Part shown: in pieces, positions 58,801 to 64,000 of the stretch | How the letters are laid out: the number at the start of each line of letters is the position of its first letter | Position numbering within the stretch: position 1 is the stretch's first letter | Source: Corydoras sp. C115 | Taxonomy: Eukaryota; Chordata; Actinopteri; Siluriformes; Callichthyidae | Reading direction: 5' to 3' | Assembly: GCA_019802505.1 (NCBI GenBank) | Contig: JAFMOC010000006.1 | Span: 2,727,501-2,791,500 of the forward strand | Length of the DNA stretch: 64,000 nucleotides | The notes under the pieces: model-generated | Told to the model about the DNA's origin: nothing | What the model saw: only the letters and a program-made list of their open reading frames with translations | Databases searched by the model: none | Translations under genes and position numbers: made by a program

Positions 58801-61006
58801 CCCGAGCTCAGATTCTAGACAAAGCTACAGAGTACATTCAGTACATGCGCCGCAAGAACCACACACACCAGCAGGATATTGATGATCTAAAGAAACAAAA
58901 TGCTGTATTGGAGCAACAGGGTAAGTCATTCTCAAATTTTGATTAGTCTTTGAGTATTTAGTTGTCAATGCTTTTTTGTAAGTATTTTTTTTTAATTATA
59001 ACTATGTAATTACAAGCACAAAAATTGACAAGCATCAATATTTCAGCAACTAAGCTGAAACCAATGGTACACTCTAACATTAAAAGAAAATGGCAAAACA
59101 TATGGAATGTTTAAGCCAATAACTATCTTCATGAAATGCACAATGAAGATAAACCAAATGATCACCAAATGTACCATTTAAGCCAAACCATTTACACACG
59201 ATGCCAAATTGGACAAACCAGGAAAACCTACCAGCACCTAGTTAAAGGAGAACTTGATGTGTGGTGTTCTCAAGTGTAAGTCGCTTTGGATAAAAGCGTC
59301 TGCTAAATGTAAATGTACAATAGAGTAATGTTTGTAAACTTTGTAAAAGGTTTTGGATCTAAATGCAGCTGTGTGACAATCTAGGGCTGTTTTGAATATG
59401 ATATTGCTGTCAACTAATGGTCATACAGATAACTGTTTTCAAGATGACTAATTGCATTTTTATAGTCGTATATATTATGTAATAATTGAACAATGTTGTA
59501 CACATTTTTAAAAGGACCATAAATTTCAAACAGTGAAGTGGAGATTTAAGTTCAAGTTTTATGGCATTAACACAAACATGTCAATACATTATCAAAAACA
59601 ATTAATAAATGAAAGTAATACAGAAATATTTTTCATGAATTATTTATATATTTGTAATTTTTATTTATTTGGGGTAGATTGCAAACTTCACAACAAAGTT
59701 CATAATAAAAATTAACGCGGCACAGTGGCTTAGTGGTTAGCACGTTCACCACTCAGTGCTAGGGATTCCCGGTTCAAATCCCAATCTAGGTGGAGTTTCC
59801 ATGTTCTCCCCGTGTCCGCGTGGGTTTCCTCCAGGTTCTCCAGTTTCCTCCCACAGTTTAAAAACATGGATCAAGTCAATTGAATTCTCCAAATTTCCCC
59901 ATATAGAGTGTGTTTGTGTGAGTGAGTGTGTGCCCAGTGATAGATTGGCACCCTGTCCTGGGTGTATCTGCCCAGTGCCCGAGATTTTCTCCCCTGGATG
60001 GGCATGGGGAACCCCCCCCCCCCCCCCCACGACCCTAGTAGATGATAAAAGCGGAAGATAACGAATGAATAAAAATTAATATGAAGTCATAACTAGTTTT
60101 GTTGGTTTGCCTGCCGAGATATTAAAATGTTCAGTGTTCAATAAATATTTTTACATAGAAAGTTTTTTTCCCTTTGAAAATCAAGAACAAACATATTTAC
60201 CCTTTTTAATTTATCCACTAACAAAAACTTGGCGAAATGAATTATTGACAAATGTGTTTTGGTACGTTTCAATTTGCTTGGTTTGGTCTTAAGCAAAAAT
60301 TTGCATTTTGATACATTCCTGCTGAAAACAGATCTCAGAAATTCAAATGATGCTGTTATGATTTAATAATTGTGACCAGCTTCATAAGAATGTAGTCAAA
60401 TAAAAATAATTAGCAAAACATAATTTGAAATAATATTTAGTCTTGAGTTCATGAATATTTAAATACTAAATCCACCAAAATATTAAAAAGAAATGGTATT
60501 CCATTTCACGCAACGAATAAGTAATTATTACTACAGGTCAGTAGAATATCAGTTTGATTTGGCATGTTCCAAACACGATGTCATTATCGCATATTTAATT
60601 TCCAGTTGTTAATGAGATACAGCATGTTTTGATGATACCTGTAGATTCTGAAAATACAAACATATGTGTTAAACTTTGTTTTCTTTTTGTTTTTCTGAAA
60701 CTGGCTCGGTCTTAACTTATTTAAATAAAAAAGACAAAAATGACACTGTTTTTATATAAATGCTCTTTGAAAAAATTGAATCTAAAAACCTTAGCATGTC
60801 TTCTGTTTGTCCCGGCACTAGTCCGTGCACTTGAGAAAGCCAAGGGGAACGTGCAGCTGCAGGCCAGCTACTCCTCAGACAGCAGCTTGTACACCAACCC
60901 AAAAGGCAGTGCCGTGTCAGCTTTTGACGGCGGTTCTGACTCCAGCTCCGAGTCTGAACATGAGAAGCCACCCAACAATAAGAAGCTGCGTGCGGAGCCT
61001 AGCTAA
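55813..61006 (+). CDS. max: max, MYC-associated factor X (bHLH-leucine zipper)
   Basis: Obligate partner of MYC, MAD/MXD and MNT proteins; binds CACGTG as homo- or heterodimer in the nucleus. Five exons join to 159 codons plus stop (human 160). Exon 1 gives MSDNDDIEVDSD; exon 2 is the 27-nt cassette EESSRFHPV; exon 3 the basic region and helix 1 ([36 protein letters not shown]); exon 4 helix 2 and the zipper ([20 protein letters not shown], then DIDDLKKQNAVLEQQ); exon 5 the acidic tail (AFDGGSDSSSESEHEK) and the C-terminal basic cluster NNKKLRAEPS that acts as nuclear localisation signal. Basic-region His, Glu and Arg contacts with the E-box are all present. No damage seen. Confidence 0.98.
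56091..56117 (+). CDS. max: max exon 2 (27-nt alternative cassette)
   Basis: EESSRFHPV, nine codons between TTCCAG and GTACGT. Same length and place as the alternative nine-residue insert that distinguishes long and short MAX in mammals. Confidence 0.93.
56651..56840. repeat. 27-bp minisatellite, 7 copies
   Basis: Unit AAAAACARAAAGACTTGTTT plus GGTATTK, seven tandem units with a few variants, in max intron 2. Because the unit is a multiple of three, it leaves open frames on both strands; these are not genes. Confidence 0.95.
57209..57680 (+). mobile_element. Tc1-like transposon, internally deleted
   Basis: 5' non-coding part (CAATTCCACATGCTGTTGTG, GGAGTGGTTCTGCAGGTG) followed by the transposase N-terminal helix-turn-helix region: AKVVQLIQDGTSMRAVERWF and SVSVVSRDWRRYQETGQYTK at 57441-57560. 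The frame then jumps to ACCGTCTCCATGATTATGGT and ends; the catalytic domain is missing. In max intron 2. Confidence 0.8.
57873..57980 (+). CDS. max: max exon 3, basic region and helix 1
   Basis: Thirty-six codons; acceptor TAATTACAG, donor GTTGAG (weak at +3/+4 but frame and homology fix it). Confidence 0.96.
58140..58310 (+). repeat. tRNA-related SINE-like repeat
   Basis: TAGGGTGTTGGGCTATTAAT, AGAAGGTTGTGATTTCAAAT and CTTGAGCAAGGCCCTTAACC match a widespread fish repeat with a box-B-like TTTCAAATAC. In max intron 3. Confidence 0.6.
58455..58680 (+). repeat. AGAATTCTGA minisatellite with terminal motif
   Basis: About eight imperfect 18-20 bp units of AAAGTCAGAATTCTGAGAT, each with an EcoRI palindrome, ending in GGTGGAAACGGGCTTCCATA. 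Shares units and the GGAAGCC end with 23250-23340. Confidence 0.88.
58797..58920 (+). CDS. max: max exon 4, helix 2 and leucine zipper
   Basis: 124 bases; acceptor TTTCACAG, donor GTAAGT, phase 1. Confidence 0.97.
59278..59325 (-). repeat. interspersed repeat end
   Basis: GTAAGTCGCTTTGGATAAAA and GCGTCTGCTAAATGTAAATG; same family as 3241, 9561 and 17609. Confidence 0.8.
59716..60067 (+). mobile_element. tRNA-derived SINE, full length
   Basis: 12-bp duplication AATAAAAATTAA at 59704-59715 and 60068-60079. Has an expanded C-run of about 18 at 60007-60028. In max intron 4. Confidence 0.93.
60822..61006 (+). CDS. max: max exon 5, C-terminal tail
   Basis: VRALEKAKGNVQLQASYSSD through KKLRAEPS and TAA; acceptor GGCACTAG. 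Confidence 0.97.
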
Positions 61007-61935
61007 GTGTATCCATTCTACCCATCAGACTTTGCCCTCCATCCTCCCCATTACAACCTTCAACAACCTGTTTTTTTGCTCCCGTCTCTTCTGTTCAGAA
61101 ATGTGAGGTAGAGTTCTGAAAAGGCTGGTACTTCACACCACTGACGCCTCTGCATGTGTATCAATGACCTAATTTATCATGTCATGGCAGCTCTGCAGTT
61201 TTCAACTGCAATACATTTTACAACCGCTCACATAGTGCAACAAAGAAAATGAAGCAGCAGCCGTGTACAGTTTCCCTAATGTAATGAAATGTGAGGAGAG
61301 AAACGGTCATTAAAAAGAGTTTACCTTTGTAATATTTGTACTTTCTCCACAAAAATGATGGTGCTTTTTTTTAAAAGATGCTATGTTATCCACCTCTCTG
61401 ATATGGAAAAGTTGCTTCCTGTATCTGGAAGAAATTCTGTTGTTGAATTTAAATTGATAGGCTACTGAGGCTGTATTGGCATTTTTCTCGGGGGGAGGGG
61501 ATTATACTTGTTGATGGCCTCAACTGTTGCATATCCTAAATTTTGCAACTTAGATTTTTACTCTTCTCTTTCACAAGAGGACTTTTAATATAGATTAAAT
61601 TCCCTTCATAATTTTGAATGTTTCACAGTGCAGTTCAATCACTTTTTTAAAGAGAAAAAAAACAGGTAAGTTTGTTCATTTTGGTATGTAGTGTGTGGCA
61701 CTGTATTATTTTTAATGTCTCTACTTAACCTTCTCTGCAGATATGCCTGTATCAGAAGGTTTTTGTTATGGTTTGTTTTTTTCAATTTATTTTAAGTGTG
61801 TATGAAATAGATAGCGCTTTTATTCCATTCCATGGAAAATACAGGTATGTTGTACATACTGCCAACAGTTGTCTTGCAAGTTAAGGCGTATCATTACTCT
61901 GAGACCTAAATAAAACTATTTTATCTTTAACTCAA
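61007..61935 (+). other. max: max 3' untranslated region
   Basis: About 0.9 kb ending after a canonical AATAAA at 61909-61914, followed by T/GT-rich sequence. Confidence 0.7.
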
Positions 61936-62165
61936 TCATGTGTGGTTGTGTAGAACCTGATGGGGATTTTTACAGAACTGCACCACCTGTCTACATTTAT
62001 TTTTTCAATCTGGTTTGAGTTTCCTTGAGTGTCATTTCCATTTAAACCTAGATTAACTACAGACTTGCTTCTGTATCTCATCAGTAATGATATTTTATAC
62101 TGCTAGGGGTACAATGTGTGTTGCTTTGCCTTTACTCAAAGATCTTTCTATATGCAACTTTGAGA

Positions 62166-62167
<2 letters not shown>

Positions 62168-62232
<65 letters not shown>
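62168..62232. repeat. (AT)n microsatellite
   Basis: About 65 bases of TA repeats downstream of max. Confidence 0.96.
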
Positions 62233-62235
<3 letters not shown>

Positions 62236-62456
62236 CACGATATACACACATTTGTGATTATTGAGGATGATTCACAGCAGTGTAGTAATATAGTAACTGA
62301 TGTAGTTTTGGTGGTTATAACACTGATACATGTACAGACTGACTTTTGCTTATAACTGTTCCTGTCAGGAAATGATACTGTCCAGATGTTAAACATCAAA
62401 GTAATCATCTGCTGTAGCAATAAGAAAGAATTGTGTTGTAGATTATACAGTAAGTG

Positions 62457-62640
62457 TACATACTTTAGGAAGTCTCCAGCAGCTTTGCCATTTGTGAACA
62501 CCAATCGCCTAATATAAGCCATCAACATATGCACGTTATCGCACACCTCAGGTACATCTGAAGCTGTGTGGACCACTCTTTGTCCAACCAGTCACCAATT
62601 TGCTTTGGGAGAAATTCACGCATGCAAACCCCTCCACCAC
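62457..62640 (-). other. coding-like stretch, unassigned
   Basis: On the minus strand, one frame reads GGGGVCMREFLPKQIGDWLD and a second reads VVHTASDVPEVCDNVHMLMA then YIRRLVFTNGKAAGDFLK. Both look protein-like in composition, with a frame change between them. Family not recognised; might be a gene exon or a degenerate relic. Confidence 0.25.
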
Positions 62641-63199
62641 AATAAGGTAGTGATCCAAGGAGGAGTAAACTTTAACATACAGGGAAAAACACTCAAGCAT
62701 AATACTTTATATAGTATATGATAGAGCCCAATAGCTCTATGTAGTTCAATCTCAGATAAATGTTCTTTAAATAAAATAACTTTTGGGACAATAGTGCAAT
62801 TTCGAGTTTGCTATGTATCTTTGTCTCATCACCAGTTTTGAAAATGCCATAAATGTTTGGATTAATCAAACTAAATCATTCATTAATATACCAAGTTAAA
62901 GAAGGTATGTTGTCTAAAAATTTTGCATAAACTTTGAACTTTGTCTAGATTTTTTCTGTCAGGCTTAATAATTTTAATTGACAGTCTTAAACGTCATTTT
63001 CTTTTAAAATATTTAAAAATGTACGTTTTGTGTGAATTTTTAATGACTTAATACCTAACTGTTATGGGTAGACGTGTCCATGTGGTTCAGTTAGATGTAA
63101 ATAATTCTCAGGATGATGTGGAGTAGAAGATGGATTTAAAAGAAATGTTTATAATTCCATACGAGACACAAATTCATAAGCGAGTTGTGCTAAATTGTT

Positions 63200-63507
63200 T
63201 GGATGTTGTACATGTTTACCTTTCAGTGCTGGGGAGTCCAGGTTTCAAATCCCAATTGGGGTGGAGTTTCCATGTTCTCCCTGTGTCCTTGGGTTCTCCA
63301 CGTGTCCTTCTCTGGTTTCCTCCCACAGTCCAAAAACATGGTTTCAAGGTAAATTGAATGCTCTAAACTGCCCCATATAGTGTGTGTTTGTTTGAGTGAG
63401 TGTGCCCAGTGATTGATTGTCCGGGGTGTATTTACCCAGCACCCGAAACATTCTCCCCTGGATGGGCCTTACCTTAGTAGAGGATTAAGCATATGATAAT
63501 GAATGTT
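63200..63507 (+). mobile_element. old diverged SINE
   Basis: Keeps box-B-like GGTTTCAAATCCC, GGTGGAGTTTCCATGTTCTC and the GAGGATTAAGC...ATAATGAATG tail. Confidence 0.8.
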
Positions 63508-64000
63508 TAATACAGTGACATCAGGGAGGTCAAAGACATGCGTCATTTCAGACCTCACGCTCTGAAACGGGTTCCTCTGAAAAAAGGAACCTCTCACCGT
63601 GTTCGCGATGTACGCCCCTGGATTGGAACATACTCGCTTGCAGGTAGAACAGGTGTTATGGGAGTACAAGTAAAACCTGCTTCAAACAGCAACACAAGCA
63701 TAGCTGTCGTAAGTGTACAGATACTCAAATGTGTTAACAAAATGCAGTCACAAAATTTAGTTTTAGTGATTTTGATCTTTTATTAACGCTTAAAGCAGTT
63801 TTATTGTCCTCTACACATCTTTTATAGTTACAGCATCCTGGTTAAAATGCTCGCCTGAGTAGTTTAAAGCATCCCCGTCATTTAGTAAAATAAGAGAGGG
63901 TAGAGAACGCTAAAGTGGTACCCACAGACGGTAAATAAAAAGATCTTGATTTAAATTACATTTTATCTTTAAATAAGTTCTTATTTGGTTAGTTTTTCGT
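63508..64000. other. right edge, nothing identified
   Basis: No exon, RNA gene or repeat I can name. Confidence 0.5.

Overview
This is a teleost fish genomic window. It is AT-rich and intron-rich, full of (AT)n microsatellites, tRNA-derived SINEs and decayed DNA transposons. Every exon I can identify is vertebrate-like with GT-AG introns. An otophysan such as a catfish is a reasonable guess from the repeat types, but species cannot be read from the sequence.

Four protein-coding genes can be assembled exon by exon. (1) mthfd1, minus strand, 1557-15908: the first 20 coding exons (664 codons) of trifunctional C1-tetrahydrofolate synthase; the 3' end lies beyond the left edge. (2) susd6, plus strand, start codon at 23046 or 23061 and stop at 34423: a single-pass membrane protein with a signal peptide, four sushi domains in A-B-A-B order, a transmembrane helix and a conserved tail. 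The human protein has one sushi domain, so the A-B-A-B layout is the most unusual coding feature here. (3) slc10a1 (NTCP-like bile acid/sodium symporter), minus strand, 40446-43884, four exons, with an ambiguous C-terminus because the stop codon lies inside a splice-donor consensus. (4) max, plus strand, 55813-61006, five exons including the 27-nt cassette exon, with a CpG-rich promoter carrying a perfect CACGTG E-box.

The rest is introns and intergenic DNA. One SINE family (box A, box B, GAATGAATGA-type tail) accounts for about 25 recognisable copies. Many have perfect 11-17 bp target-site duplications, some are nested, and one is an internally duplicated composite. There are two hAT elements with 8-bp target duplications, an older hAT relic, three Tc1-type relics, an L2-type LINE 3' end, a large foldback MITE, a 27-bp minisatellite and an EcoRI-site-rich minisatellite. 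The intergenic stretches 44-54 kb and 62-64 kb hold mostly repeat relics and no gene I can support.

Functionally, the genes are unrelated neighbours: one-carbon metabolism, a membrane adaptor, bile acid uptake and the MYC partner MAX. The human orthologues all lie on 14q23-q24, so the window looks like a compacted version of that synteny block.
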